Assembly: GCF_029945965.1 (NCBI RefSeq)
Contig: NZ_JAQSDO010000020.1
Coordinates: 1-64,000, forward strand
Direction of reading: 5' to 3'
From: Thermomonas sp.
GTDB lineage: Bacteria; Pseudomonadota; Gammaproteobacteria; Xanthomonadales; Xanthomonadaceae
DNA length: 64,000 nucleotides
In this document: positions 25,260-34,632 of the stretch, in pieces
Layout of the letters: each line of letters starts with the position of its first letter
Position numbering within the stretch: the first letter of the stretch is position 1
Program-made: the position numbers and the translations under genes
The notes under the pieces: generated by a model
Databases searched by the model: none
What the model saw: only the letters and a program-made list of their open reading frames with translations
What the model was told of the DNA's origin: nothing

Positions 25260-26108
25260 TTGAGTCAAAAAATGATAAATGGAAAAGCTCTTCGATCTCG
25301 CGACATAGTAGCTGTTTTCGTTGTTTCTATTCTGATTTTTATTCCATTTGCCACACTCGTATTAAAAATGTTTCCATTAAGCGAGGCGGTGGTGTCGAAT
25401 GGGGGGATGATTATTGGATATGGCTTGATGTTTGTTGTCATCCGGCATACTGCTAGTACATTTTCAATATCGTTTAGCGATGTGACCAAACGGCCGTTTG
25501 CCCGAATATTTTTCCCGCTGGCTATTGCTTATGCGGCATTGCTATTGGCATTCACGTCCGGCCAAAATTTTATTGTGGTTTATCTTGTTGCGCAGTACGA
25601 CCCCGGTTTTGCTTACGCGCATTGGAATTTTCATGATGTTCCTTATGTCCTTCAAATAACCGGGTGGGGATACGTAGCGCTAATAGTTGCCCAATTTGTG
25701 ATCGCTCCATTCGTGGAAGAATTCGTGTTCAGGGGGCTGCTTCTGAAGGTATGGAGTGATCGCTGGGGAGTATCGACGGCAGTTCTTCTTAATGCTGCAT
25801 TGTTTGCAGCTCTGCATCTTAATAGGCATTACTTTCTAAGTACTTTTGTTTTTGGAATAGTCATGTGTTTGCTGTACATTCGATACCAGTCGTTATGGGT
25901 TAACGTGCTGACTCATGCTGTGTTCAATTTGATGGCATTTTGCTATCAGTTCTTATTCAATTTCCACTGGCTGAAGTCATTGAATGAGCTCGATAGGATG
26001 TCAAACTGGGTGCCCGAGATAGGGATGCTGCTCGTGTCCGTGCCTGCTTTGTCGGTTCTCATTATCAAGAGTTGGCCACTAAGCGGGTTATTGAAAGGCA
26101 GGAAGTAG
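25260..26108 (+). CDS. CPBP-family intramembrane metalloprotease (Abi/CAAX protease-like)
   Basis: This 282-residue membrane protein has about eight hydrophobic segments. The CPBP active-site motifs are visible: EEFVFRG (E153, E154, R158), H186 in FAALHLNRH, and a second histidine in LTHAVFNLMAF. Family members process prenylated proteins or peptide products, and some serve in bacteriocin immunity. TTG at 25260 is the likeliest start because of GGAG at 25246; ATG at 25272 lacks a ribosome binding site. Base composition is far more AT-rich than in all neighbours, which indicates recent acquisition. Confidence 0.8.
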   Translation: MSQKMINGKALRSRDIVAVFVVSILIFIPFATLVLKMFPLSEAVVSNGGMIIGYGLMFVVIRHTASTFSISFSDVTKRPFARIFFPLAIAYAALLLAFTSGQNFIVVYLVAQYDPGFAYAHWNFHDVPYVLQITGWGYVALIVAQFVIAPFVEEFVFRGLLLKVWSDRWGVSTAVLLNAALFAALHLNRHYFLSTFVFGIVMCLLYIRYQSLWVNVLTHAVFNLMAFCYQFLFNFHWLKSLNELDRMSNWVPEIGMLLVSVPALSVLIIKSWPLSGLLKGRK

Positions 26109-26187
26109 GCCAAGCACCGCCTTACTGTATGAAACCTGTCCTCCAATCCGAAGTCTCCGAATACGGCCTCGCCCCATTGGCAAAGTT

Positions 26188-26322
26188 AGTAAGAAGCAAC
26201 TCGACATCACCAACGTGATCTTCGCGAATCGGCCTGAAACCATTGCGGGTGTCGATCGGGTATTGGTTGGCGGGAAGATCGTGCAGGCGTTTACGCCGCA
26301 GAAGGCGCAGGTCGCGGCATAG
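26188..26322 (+). pseudogene. Tail of an unidentified protein, without a start
   Basis: A frame ending at TAG 26320-26322 reads convincingly like protein (KKQLDITNVIFANRPETI, then VDRVLVGGKIVQAF), but no start codon precedes it in frame. In another frame ATG at 26129 opens MKPVLQSEVSEYGLAPLAKL and stops at 26218, so the two may be halves of one frameshifted gene. I cannot name the family. The segment fills the 307-base gap between the CPBP gene and the next ORF. Confidence 0.35.
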
Positions 26323-26415
26323 TGTGCGCAATGCCTCACCGGCAGCATCCTGCAGCGTCGCAGCCCGTGAGAACCCCGCAGCGCAATCTGGCGTCATCCA
26401 ATACGGAGCGCCGCC

Positions 26416-26703
26416 ATGAACCAGCAAGCACATACCGATTCGCATGAAGCACTGGATCGCCTGCTGCGGCAGGTAGTGATCGTTGGGACTCTTGCGGTGC
26501 TGCTGATTCCGGCCGCGCGCGGCAGCACGCAATTGCTTGGCTGGTTACCGCTGTGGCTGGTCGGGATGCCGCTGGCGGCGTGGTGGAGCCTGCGCCGTTT
26601 CCCGTTGCCGCGGGTGGCGTTGCGGATGCCGCGTCGGCGCCAGGCACAAGCGTTGCGCCGGACGCGCATTCGCCGGCCTGTGAGGTTGCCGCGCGCGGCC
26701 TGA
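26416..26703 (+). CDS. Small uncharacterised membrane protein
   Basis: This 95-residue protein has two hydrophobic stretches (about 20-35 and 40-58: VVIVGTLAVLLIPAA, LLGWLPLWLVGMPLAAWW) and a strongly basic Arg-rich C-terminus. GGAG precedes the ATG at a proper distance. The pattern fits a two-helix membrane hairpin with cytoplasmic ends. No family is recognised. Confidence 0.55.
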   Translation: MNQQAHTDSHEALDRLLRQVVIVGTLAVLLIPAARGSTQLLGWLPLWLVGMPLAAWWSLRRFPLPRVALRMPRRRQAQALRRTRIRRPVRLPRAA

Positions 26704-26787
26704 TCGCGCCCACACCCCACGCGACCGCCGGCGTGCGGGTGCTGTGCTAGCGTTCCGGGTTTGCTGATCCATTCCCGGAGTGCCGCC

Positions 26788-28878
26788 ATGTCCCATCTTT
26801 CCAATGCCTGCCTGATGGCCGGTCTCGCCATGGCCGGCGGCGCGTCCGCGCAGTCCGCATCCAGCGACGATCCGTATGCCTGGCTGGAGGACGTGACTGC
26901 CGAGCGCTCGATGGATTGGGTCAAGGCGCATAACGCCAAAACCGAAGCGGAGCTGGCCGGCAGCCCGGAATTCAAGCAGATGGAAACTGCGATCCGCGGA
27001 ATCATGGATTCCGACGCCAAGATCCCCGGCGTGCAGAAGATCGGCGATTACTACTACAACTTCTGGAAGGACAAGCAGCACGAACGCGGACTGTGGCGGC
27101 GCACCACGCTGGCGGAATACCGCAAGGCCGATCCGACCTGGGAAACCATCATCGACCTCGATGCACTGAACAAATCAGAGAACGAGAACTGGGTCTGGCA
27201 CGGCGCTGATTGCCTGAAGCCTGCCTACGCGCGCTGCCTGATCGCGCTGTCGCGCGGCGGTTCGGATGCTGACGTCACCCGCGAGTTCGACCTGGCCAGC
27301 AAGGCCTGGGTTGCGGACGGCTTCTTCCGTCCGGAAGCCAAGGGTGCGCTGGGCTGGATCGATGCCGACCATGTGTACGTCTACACCGATTTCGGCCCCG
27401 GCAGCATGACCAGCTCTGGCTATCCGAATATCGTCAAGCAATGGACGCGCGGCACGCCGATAGCCAGCGCGACCACCGTCTATACCGGCCAGCCGGGTGA
27501 CATGTATATCGCCGCTCAGCATGACGACAGCAAGGGCTTCGAGCGCGATTTCGTCAGCCGCACCATTGCCTTCTGGAATGACGAACTGTTCCTGAGGGGC
27601 AAGGGCGGCAAGCTCGCCAAGATCAATGCGCCGAACTCGTCGGCCAAGTCGGTACACCACGAGTGGCTCACGCTGCAATTGCGTGAGCCGTATCAAGCCG
27701 GCGGCAAGACCTATCCCGCTGGTGCATTGATCGCGACAAAGTTCGATGATTTCATGGCGGGCAAGCGTGACTTCGATGTGCTGTTCGCACCGAGCGACAC
27801 TAGCTCGCTGGACGACTTCACCTGGACCAAATCGCACCTGGTGCTGAACGTGCTGGATGACGTCAAAAGTCGCCTGAGTGTATTGACGCCGGGTGCCGAT
27901 GGCTGGACCACATCCGCCTTCGTTGGTGCACCGAAGATTGGTACCGTCGGCGTTGGCGCGGTGGATGCCGATGACTCAGACGCGGTATGGATGACGGTCA
28001 CCGACTACTTGACCCCGACTACGCTGGCGCTGGCCGAGATCGGACAGAAGCCAGAGGTGCTGAAGTCGAACCCCGCGTATTTCGATGCGTCGAAGAGTGT
28101 CGTCGAGCAGCATTTCGCGACATCCAGGGACGGCACCAAGATTCCCTACTTCCTGGTGCGGCCAACGGACCTGACCTTTGATGGCAAGGCACCAACCCTG
28201 CTGTACGGCTATGGCGGCTTCACCGTGTCGCTGAAGCCGGGTTATTCCGGAGTTACCGGCAAGGGTTGGATCGAAAAGGGCGGCGTCTACGCAGTCGCCA
28301 ATATCCGCGGCGGGGGCGAGTACGGCCCGCGCTGGCACCAGGCCGCGCTCAAGGCCAACCGGTATAAGGCGTATGAAGACTTCGCGGCGGTGGCGCAGGA
28401 TCTGGTGACGCGCAAGATCACCTCGCCAGCCCACCTTGGTATCGAAGGCGGCAGTAATGGCGGTTTGCTGACCGGCAACATGCTGACCCAATACCCGCAG
28501 CTATTCGGCGCGGTGGTGATCGAAGTGCCGTTGCTCGACATGAAGCGCTACAGCCACCTGCTGGCGGGCGCTTCGTGGATGGCCGAATACGGCGATCCGG
28601 ACACGGCCGATTGGAATTACATCAAGACGTTCTCGCCGTATCACCTGTTCGATGCCAAGCGCGACTATCCACCAACCTTCATCTGGACCACCACCCGCGA
28701 CGACCGCGTGCATCCCGCGCATGCGCGCAAGATGATGGCCAAGATGGAAGCAGCCGGTAAGGACGTACGTTACTTCGAGAACGTCGAAGGCGGCCATGGG
28801 GCAGGTGCCACCAATGCACAGGCCGCTCGCGTCGAGGCGTTGACCTTCGCGTTCCTGTGGAAGGAATTGAGCAAGTAG
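26788..28878 (+). CDS. Exported prolyl oligopeptidase family protein (S9A)
   Basis: This 696-residue enzyme has a signal peptide (MSHLSNACLMAGLAMAGGASA), the N-terminal propeller domain (DDPYAWLEDVTAERSMDWV) and a C-terminal alpha/beta hydrolase. Catalytic residues: Ser in EGGSNGG (S556), Asp in TTRDDRVHP and His in VEGGHGAG (H670). S9A enzymes cleave short peptides after proline. GGAG precedes the ATG at 26788. It is one of two exported S9 peptidases in tandem, probably both for periplasmic peptide use. Confidence 0.9.
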   Translation: MSHLSNACLMAGLAMAGGASAQSASSDDPYAWLEDVTAERSMDWVKAHNAKTEAELAGSPEFKQMETAIRGIMDSDAKIPGVQKIGDYYYNFWKDKQHERGLWRRTTLAEYRKADPTWETIIDLDALNKSENENWVWHGADCLKPAYARCLIALSRGGSDADVTREFDLASKAWVADGFFRPEAKGALGWIDADHVYVYTDFGPGSMTSSGYPNIVKQWTRGTPIASATTVYTGQPGDMYIAAQHDDSKGFERDFVSRTIAFWNDELFLRGKGGKLAKINAPNSSAKSVHHEWLTLQLREPYQAGGKTYPAGALIATKFDDFMAGKRDFDVLFAPSDTSSLDDFTWTKSHLVLNVLDDVKSRLSVLTPGADGWTTSAFVGAPKIGTVGVGAVDADDSDAVWMTVTDYLTPTTLALAEIGQKPEVLKSNPAYFDASKSVVEQHFATSRDGTKIPYFLVRPTDLTFDGKAPTLLYGYGGFTVSLKPGYSGVTGKGWIEKGGVYAVANIRGGGEYGPRWHQAALKANRYKAYEDFAAVAQDLVTRKITSPAHLGIEGGSNGGLLTGNMLTQYPQLFGAVVIEVPLLDMKRYSHLLAGASWMAEYGDPDTADWNYIKTFSPYHLFDAKRDYPPTFIWTTTRDDRVHPAHARKMMAKMEAAGKDVRYFENVEGGHGAGATNAQAARVEALTFAFLWKELSK

Positions 28879-28905
28879 TGTTGCGCCGTACCGGCGTCGC
28901 TACTG

Positions 28906-28921
28906 ACAGCCGAATGGCTGT
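28906..28921 (+). terminator. Weak hairpin after the first S9 peptidase gene
   Basis: ACAGCC at 28906-28911 pairs with GGCTGT at 28916-28921 around a four-base loop. No proper T run follows, so intrinsic termination is doubtful. Confidence 0.25.
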
Positions 28922-29015
28922 TCAAAGCCCTGTTCTTCCTTGGTGATGGCCGGCTTGCGCCGGGACGACGAGATCAAGAACATCATCATTGTGATCCGTG
29001 TCCAAGGCCCCATCC

Positions 29016-31133
29016 ATGAAACCCACCGCCCTTCTCCTTGCACTCGCCTTCGCCATGACCGCACACGCCGCTGACCTGCCCACTCCGCCCGACGTCGCCA
29101 AGAAACCGCACGTGGTGAAAGCCCCGTTTGGCGCCGAGCGAGTCGATGAGTACTACTGGCTGCGCGACGACACCCGCAAGGATCCGGTGATGCTGGCGTA
29201 CCTCAATGCCGAGAACGCCTATGCCAACGCCCAGCTGGCACCGCTCAAGCCGCTGCAGGACAAGCTCTATGACGAGGTGGTGGCGCGCATCAAGCAGGAC
29301 GACAGCAGCGTGCCCTACATGGAGCGCGGCTACTGGTACTACACGCGTTACGAGACCGGCCAGGACTATCCGATCCATGCGCGCCGCAAGGGCAGCATGG
29401 ATGCCGCCGAGGACGTGCTGCTGGACGTCAACGCGATGGCTGTGGGCAAGGACTACTACGCGGTCGGCGCGCGCGACATCAGCCAGGACAATCGCCTGCT
29501 GGCCTATGCCGACGACAGTAATGGTCGCCGTCAGTACACGATTCGCTTCAAGGACCTTGCGGCCGGCAAGACATTGCCGGATGTGATTTCCGGAAGTTCC
29601 GGCAGCATGGCCTGGGCGGACGACAACAAGACCTTGTTCTACGTCGAGAACGATCCGGAAACCCTGCTGACCACGCGGGTGAAGAAGCACGTGCTGGGCA
29701 CCGACCCGAAGCACGACGCACTGGTCTATGAAGAGGGCGACGACACCTATTACATGGGCATCGGTCGGTCGCGCGACGACAAGTACATCCTGATCGTGCT
29801 GGACAGCACCGTGTCCAACGAAGTGCGTTACGCACCTGCTGCAGATCCACAAACCTTCGCCGTGTTGGCGCCACGCGAACGTGATGTCGAATACGACGCC
29901 GATCATTTCGATGGGCATTGGGTGATCCGCACGAATGCCGACGGTGCCAAGAACTTCAAGCTCGCCACCGCCGCCGACGGTTCTACATCGCGCGAATCTT
30001 GGAAAGACTGGATCGCGCACGATCCGAAGGTCTATATCGAGGGCTTCGAACTATTCGATGGCTTCACCGCGATTGCAGAACGCTCCGAGGGCCTGGAGCG
30101 CGTGCGCGTGTTGAAGACCGATGGCCGGGGCGAGTACGTCACGGCCGACGAACCCGCGTATTCGATGGGCCTGGACGTCAATACCGAATCCGGCACGCCA
30201 TGGCTGCGCTACAGCTACAGTTCGATGACCACGCCGGGCACTACCTTTGAGCTCAACATCGCCACCGGCGAGCGCCGCATGCTCAAGCAACAGCCGGTGC
30301 TGGGCGGTTTCGAAAGCAAGAATTACGTGACCGAGCGGGTCTGGGTACCGGCACGCGATGGCACCAAGGTGCCGGTGTCACTGGTGTATCGCAAGGGCTT
30401 CAAGCGCGATGGCAGCGCGGCGATGCTGCAGTACGGTTACGGCAGCTATGGTGCGTCGATGGATCCGGGCTTCAACCTCGGCATCATCAGCCTGCTGGAT
30501 CGCGGCATGGTGTATGCGCTTGCGCATATCCGCGGTGGCCAGGAAATGGGCCGCGGCTGGTATGAAGACGGCAAGCTGTTCAACAAGCTGCACAGCTTCA
30601 CCGACTTCATCGATGTGACCCGCTGGCTGGTCGTCAACAAGTACGCCGACTGCAACCGGGTCGCGGCGATGGGTGGCAGCGCCGGCGGCCTGCTGATGGG
30701 CGCGATCACCAACATGGCGCCGGACGACTATCGGGTGATCGTCTCGCAGGTCCCCTTCGTCGACGTGGTCACCACCATGCTGGATCCCAGCATCCCGCTG
30801 ACCACCAATGAATATGACGAATGGGGCAATCCGGAAAACAAGGCCAGCTACGACTACATGCTGGCCTATTCGCCGTACGACAACCTCAAGAAGCGCGACT
30901 ATCCGGCGATCTTCGTCGGCACCGGTCTGTGGGATTCGCAGGTGCAGTACTGGGAACCGGCCAAATACGTGGCACGCCTGCGCGATCTCGATACCGGCAG
31001 CCGGCCGGTGGTGTTCCGCATCAACATGGAAGCCGGCCATGGTGGCAAGTCCGGGCGCTTCCGCCGCTACCGTGAAATGGCCGAGCAGCAGGCCTTCATG
31101 CTGGACCAGCTGGGTGTCGCGGAGACGAAGTAA
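29016..31133 (+). CDS. ptrB: Oligopeptidase B-like S9 serine peptidase with signal peptide
   Basis: The 705-residue protein matches oligopeptidase B: RVDEYYWLRDDTRKDPVML near the start, DPGFNLGIISLLDRGMVYAL, GGSAGGLLMGAI (S555), the Asp in GLWDSQVQYWEP, and the His in EAGHGGKSGR. OptB cleaves after Arg/Lys in short peptides. E. coli OptB is cytosolic, but this one starts with MKPTALLLALAFAMTAHAA, a clear signal peptide. ATG at 29016 is used; an earlier GTG at 28998 would only extend the signal region. Confidence 0.88.
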   Translation: MKPTALLLALAFAMTAHAADLPTPPDVAKKPHVVKAPFGAERVDEYYWLRDDTRKDPVMLAYLNAENAYANAQLAPLKPLQDKLYDEVVARIKQDDSSVPYMERGYWYYTRYETGQDYPIHARRKGSMDAAEDVLLDVNAMAVGKDYYAVGARDISQDNRLLAYADDSNGRRQYTIRFKDLAAGKTLPDVISGSSGSMAWADDNKTLFYVENDPETLLTTRVKKHVLGTDPKHDALVYEEGDDTYYMGIGRSRDDKYILIVLDSTVSNEVRYAPAADPQTFAVLAPRERDVEYDADHFDGHWVIRTNADGAKNFKLATAADGSTSRESWKDWIAHDPKVYIEGFELFDGFTAIAERSEGLERVRVLKTDGRGEYVTADEPAYSMGLDVNTESGTPWLRYSYSSMTTPGTTFELNIATGERRMLKQQPVLGGFESKNYVTERVWVPARDGTKVPVSLVYRKGFKRDGSAAMLQYGYGSYGASMDPGFNLGIISLLDRGMVYALAHIRGGQEMGRGWYEDGKLFNKLHSFTDFIDVTRWLVVNKYADCNRVAAMGGSAGGLLMGAITNMAPDDYRVIVSQVPFVDVVTTMLDPSIPLTTNEYDEWGNPENKASYDYMLAYSPYDNLKKRDYPAIFVGTGLWDSQVQYWEPAKYVARLRDLDTGSRPVVFRINMEAGHGGKSGRFRRYREMAEQQAFMLDQLGVAETK

Positions 31134-31181
31134 GCCGGAGGCCAGAACCGCATTGAGCGCCTGCCGCGCTACACTTCGCCC

Positions 31182-31409
31182 ATGAACGTGCCCATTAAAA
31201 ATATCGCTCTGTTGATCGCACTATCGATTGCCTGCGTGGCCCTGACGGGCTGCGGAAACAAAGGCCCGTTGGTGAAGCCGTCGAACATTCCAGCGACGAT
31301 GCCAGCGGCCAAACCGGCCGTTGCGCCGGCTGCGGCCGTACCCGCCTCAGATTCGGTTGTTACTCCTGTTCCAGAACCCGCTTCCGGCACGCCTGCCGCG
31401 CGTCGCTGA
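31182..31409 (+). CDS. lptM: LPS translocon maturation lipoprotein LptM (YifL)
   Basis: This 75-residue lipoprotein has the lipobox LTGC (C24) followed at once by GNKGPLVKP, the hallmark of LptM/YifL, then a Pro/Ala-rich tail. LptM promotes correct disulfide formation in LptD at the outer membrane. The position ahead of dapF is the same as in E. coli (yifL-dapF-yigA-xerC). Confidence 0.85.
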   Translation: MNVPIKNIALLIALSIACVALTGCGNKGPLVKPSNIPATMPAAKPAVAPAAAVPASDSVVTPVPEPASGTPAARR

Positions 31410-31419
31410 GGCGCCGGTA

Positions 31420-32256
31420 ATGCGGTTCAGCAAGATGCATGGTGCGGGCAACGACTTCGTCGTGCTCGACCTGCGAGATGGCAGGCCAGCACCCAAACCT
31501 GATGCATGCGCGCGCATCGCCGACCGTCACCGCGGCATCGGCTGCGACCAATTGCTGACGGTGGAGAAGCCGCGCAGTGCAGGGTCGACGGCGTCCTACC
31601 GGATCTGGAACGCGGATGGCTCGCTTGCGCAGCAGTGCGGCAACGGCGCGCGATGCATCGCGGCCTGGCTGGTGCGCGACGGCGCGGCGCCGATGCTGGG
31701 CGACTTCAGCATCGACAGTCCGGCCGGTACGCACCCGGTCCAGCGCGATGGACAGGGTGGGATCGTGATCGACATGGGCGCGCCGCGCTTCGCACCCGGC
31801 GAGGTTCCTTTGTTCGGCTGGCACGAGGCGCGCGACGAATACATGGTCTACGCCGAGGGCGGCGCGACCCGGTTCGGCGCGGTATCGATGGGCAATCCGC
31901 ATGCGGTGATCGAAGTCGCAGCCCTCGGGCGCGCCACGGTCGAGGCGATCGGCGGTGCACTGCAGCGCAACGCGGCATTCCCGGAATCGGTGAATGTCGG
32001 CTTCGCAGAGGTCGTCGCACGCGACCATATCCGCCTGCGCGTGTTCGAACGCGGCGTCGGTGAGACCCTGGCTTGCGGCAGCGGTGCCTGCGCGGCAGTG
32101 GCGGTGCTGACCAAGCGCGGCCAGCTGGATGCCGATTGCGAGATCGCAGTCGATCTTCCGGGCGGCACCTTGCGCATCCGCTACGATCAGGACAGCGACC
32201 GCATCGTGATGGGCGGGCCGACCGCATTCGTATTCGAAGGAGAGTGGCAGCAGTGA
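31420..32256 (+). CDS. dapF: Diaminopimelate epimerase
   Basis: This 278-residue enzyme interconverts LL- and meso-diaminopimelate for lysine and peptidoglycan synthesis. It begins [15 protein letters not shown], and both catalytic cysteines are present (QCGNGARC and ACGSGACAA). Length is normal. The ATG at 31420 is fixed by the conserved N-terminus. It overlaps the DUF484 gene as GTGA. Confidence 0.97.
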   Translation: MRFSKMHGAGNDFVVLDLRDGRPAPKPDACARIADRHRGIGCDQLLTVEKPRSAGSTASYRIWNADGSLAQQCGNGARCIAAWLVRDGAAPMLGDFSIDSPAGTHPVQRDGQGGIVIDMGAPRFAPGEVPLFGWHEARDEYMVYAEGGATRFGAVSMGNPHAVIEVAALGRATVEAIGGALQRNAAFPESVNVGFAEVVARDHIRLRVFERGVGETLACGSGACAAVAVLTKRGQLDADCEIAVDLPGGTLRIRYDQDSDRIVMGGPTAFVFEGEWQQ

Positions 32257-32948
32257 CGATCGACCCGTTCAACCCGGGCCTGCAGGAAAAGCTCGGCGCG
32301 CATGAAGTGGCGGCTTGGCTGCGCCGGCATGCGACCTTCCTGCAGCAGTTCCCCGACCTCGCCCTGACACTGATCGTGCCGCGCGAAGACGGACCAGCGG
32401 CATCGCTGGCCAGCTATCAGCTGGAAGTACTGCGCGACAAGAACCGCGAACTCGCCAAGCGCCTGCACGAGCTGTCCGGCAATGCGCAGGAAAACGAACG
32501 GCTGGCGGTGCGCACCCATCAGCTGACCCTGGCCCTGATGAAGCAGGCCACTGCCGCCGGCACCATGCGCGCGATGGCGGCGTCGCTGGCCGAGGACTTC
32601 CATGGCGACCTGGTGCGGATGGTGCTGTTCCATCCGGTCGATGGGCTGGAAGATGACGACTGGCTGCAGGTGATTGCAGAGAGCGACAAGCGGCTGGACG
32701 GCTTCCGTGACCTGCTCGGCAACCCCGAACCGCTATGCGGGCGCCTGCATCCGGACAAGAACGCGCTGCTGTATGCCGCACGTGTCGAAGAAGTCCAGAG
32801 CTCCGCGTTGCTGGTCCTGCCGGGTATTGGTCTGGTGGCGGTCGGAAGCCGCGACGGCAACCGCTTCTTCCCTGGCATGGGGACCTTGTTCCTGCGGATG
32901 ATGGGCGAAGCATTGGCGACTGCGTTGCAGCGGTTCCCGCGCGAGTGA
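32253..32948 (+). CDS. DUF484 (YigA-like, GAF-fold) protein
   Basis: This 231-residue protein has the DUF484 pattern: [17 protein letters not shown] at about 18-34, a short coiled coil ([20 protein letters not shown]) and a GAF-like C-terminal domain. Its biochemical role is unknown. The GTG start overlaps the dapF stop, with AAGGAGAG upstream. The conserved position between dapF and xerC supports the call. Confidence 0.88.
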   Translation: MTIDPFNPGLQEKLGAHEVAAWLRRHATFLQQFPDLALTLIVPREDGPAASLASYQLEVLRDKNRELAKRLHELSGNAQENERLAVRTHQLTLALMKQATAAGTMRAMAASLAEDFHGDLVRMVLFHPVDGLEDDDWLQVIAESDKRLDGFRDLLGNPEPLCGRLHPDKNALLYAARVEEVQSSALLVLPGIGLVAVGSRDGNRFFPGMGTLFLRMMGEALATALQRFPRE

Positions 32949-32949
32949 G

Positions 32950-33837
32950 ATGAATATCGCGACCAGCCCGGTCGACGACTACCTCGCGCACCTGGCGGTC
33001 GAGCGCCGCAGCTCGCCGCATACGCTGGATGCCTATCGGCGCGACTTGCTCGCATTGGTGCACTGGAGCGACGGGCAATCGCGCGAGCTGTTGCAGCTGA
33101 GCGCCGACGAGTTGCGCCTGTTCGTGACCAGCGAATATCGCCGCGGGCTGTCGGCCAAGAGCCTTCAGCGACGGTTGTCGGCTTGCCGCAGTTTCTACGG
33201 CTGGTTGCTCAAGCAGGGACGGATCACGGCCAATCCGGCCGCCGCCGTGCGCGCGCCGAAAGCAGTGCGCAAGCTGCCGCAGGTGCTCGATGTGGACGAG
33301 GCAGTGCAACTGGTCGAGCTGCCTACCGACGTTCCACTCGGTCTGCGCGATCGTGCATTGCTGGAACTGTTCTATTCATCGGGGCTGCGACTGGCTGAGG
33401 TCTGCGCGCTGCGCTGGATAGACCTGGATTTCGCGCAAGGCCTTGTCACCGTACTCGGCAAGGGCAGCAAGCAGCGGGTGGTGCCGGTGGGCTCGCATGC
33501 GCTGAAGGCGTTGGACGCATGGCGCGCGAGCTGCCACGAAGGGCTGACCATCTTCGTGTTCCCGGGCCGAAACGACAAACCGATCAGCTCACGCGCGATC
33601 CAGCTGCGGCTTCGCCAATTGGCCCAGCGCCAGGGCGTGTTCAAGCGCGTGCATCCGCATCTGCTGCGGCATAGCTTCGCCAGCCACATGCTGGAATCCT
33701 CTGGTGACCTGCGTGCGGTGCAGGAGCTGCTGGGCCATGCCGACATCGCCACCACCCAGATCTACACGCATCTGGATTTCCAGCACCTTGCAAAGGTCTA
33801 CGACGCGGCGCATCCGCGCGCCAAGCGCAAGTCCTGA
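32950..33837 (+). CDS. xerC: Tyrosine recombinase XerC
   Basis: This 295-residue recombinase resolves chromosome dimers at dif with XerD. The N-terminal SAM-like domain contains YLAHLAVERRSSPHTLDAY. Catalytic residues are visible in SGLRLAEVCALRW (Arg), GKGSKQRVVPVG (Lys), HPHLLRHSFA (His-x-x-Arg), LGHADIATTQIYTH (His and the nucleophile Tyr). It starts one base after the DUF484 stop. Confidence 0.95.
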   Translation: MNIATSPVDDYLAHLAVERRSSPHTLDAYRRDLLALVHWSDGQSRELLQLSADELRLFVTSEYRRGLSAKSLQRRLSACRSFYGWLLKQGRITANPAAAVRAPKAVRKLPQVLDVDEAVQLVELPTDVPLGLRDRALLELFYSSGLRLAEVCALRWIDLDFAQGLVTVLGKGSKQRVVPVGSHALKALDAWRASCHEGLTIFVFPGRNDKPISSRAIQLRLRQLAQRQGVFKRVHPHLLRHSFASHMLESSGDLRAVQELLGHADIATTQIYTHLDFQHLAKVYDAAHPRAKRKS

Positions 33838-33846
33838 GTCATTCGC

Positions 33847-34632
33847 TCAGCGCCAGTTGCCGACACCACCAAAAGGTCGCAGTGGTTGCAGGATGTGCCA
33901 GCTGTCGATGTGTAGCGCATGGTCGTGGGTCGCATCGATTCCACGTCGCTTCACCGCATCCACGAATGCGTTGTAACGCGCTTCGATGCCCTCGGCCCAG
34001 CGCGCCACTTCCGGTGCTTGCGGGTGGATGCGCCGGCGATACAGCGCCAGCGGGACATGAACAATACCGGTGGTTTCCGACAGCCGCAGGCACAGGTCGT
34101 ATTCGATCGCATCCGGATGCGCGTCCCGATGGCCGCCAGCTTCGCGATAGGCTGCCATGCGCATCAATCGCAGCGGTCCGGTCATGAAATCCAGCAGCAG
34201 GGCCTGTGGCGAATACGCCAGTTCGCATAGCGGGCCCGGCCCAAGTGGGTGGTCATTCGCATCGACCAGCACATGCCGGCTGTAGGACATGCCGGCGGCG
34301 GAATCGGCGTGCAACGCCTCCAGCAGCATGGCAAGTGCGGTCGGCTCCAGCAGATCGTCGCCGTCGAGTACGCACAGAAATTCGCTGTCGACGGTTGTAG
34401 CCGCCTGCACGAGCGCTTCGCATTCGACGGTTGCTGATGTTTTTTCGACGTGTATGCGTGGATCGATGGCGGCTTGCGTGCTGGCGGCATCCCGTGCGGC
34501 TTCGCCAATCGGGCACAGCAGTGCGCTCCAGTCATCCATGGATTGCGCGCGCAGGCTGTCCAGTGCGGCTGGCAGGAATGCGGCATCACTGCGGACAAGC
34601 ACCAGCACCGTGATCGCGGGCAGGGTGCTCAT
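33847..34632 (-). CDS. Family 2 glycosyltransferase
   Basis: This 261-residue GT-A enzyme begins [20 protein letters not shown] and carries the acidic metal motif CVLDGDDLLEPTA. It overlaps the upstream paralogue by ATGA and resembles it along its length (PQALLLDFMTGPLRLMRMAAYREAGG), so the pair arose by duplication. The first-domain acidic residues are weaker than in the upstream copy (LRAQSMDDWSALL lacks DDGSTD), so activity is less sure. Acceptor unknown, perhaps surface polysaccharide or protein. Confidence 0.8.
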   Translation of the reverse strand: MSTLPAITVLVLVRSDAAFLPAALDSLRAQSMDDWSALLCPIGEAARDAASTQAAIDPRIHVEKTSATVECEALVQAATTVDSEFLCVLDGDDLLEPTALAMLLEALHADSAAGMSYSRHVLVDANDHPLGPGPLCELAYSPQALLLDFMTGPLRLMRMAAYREAGGHRDAHPDAIEYDLCLRLSETTGIVHVPLALYRRRIHPQAPEVARWAEGIEARYNAFVDAVKRRGIDATHDHALHIDSWHILQPLRPFGGVGNWR

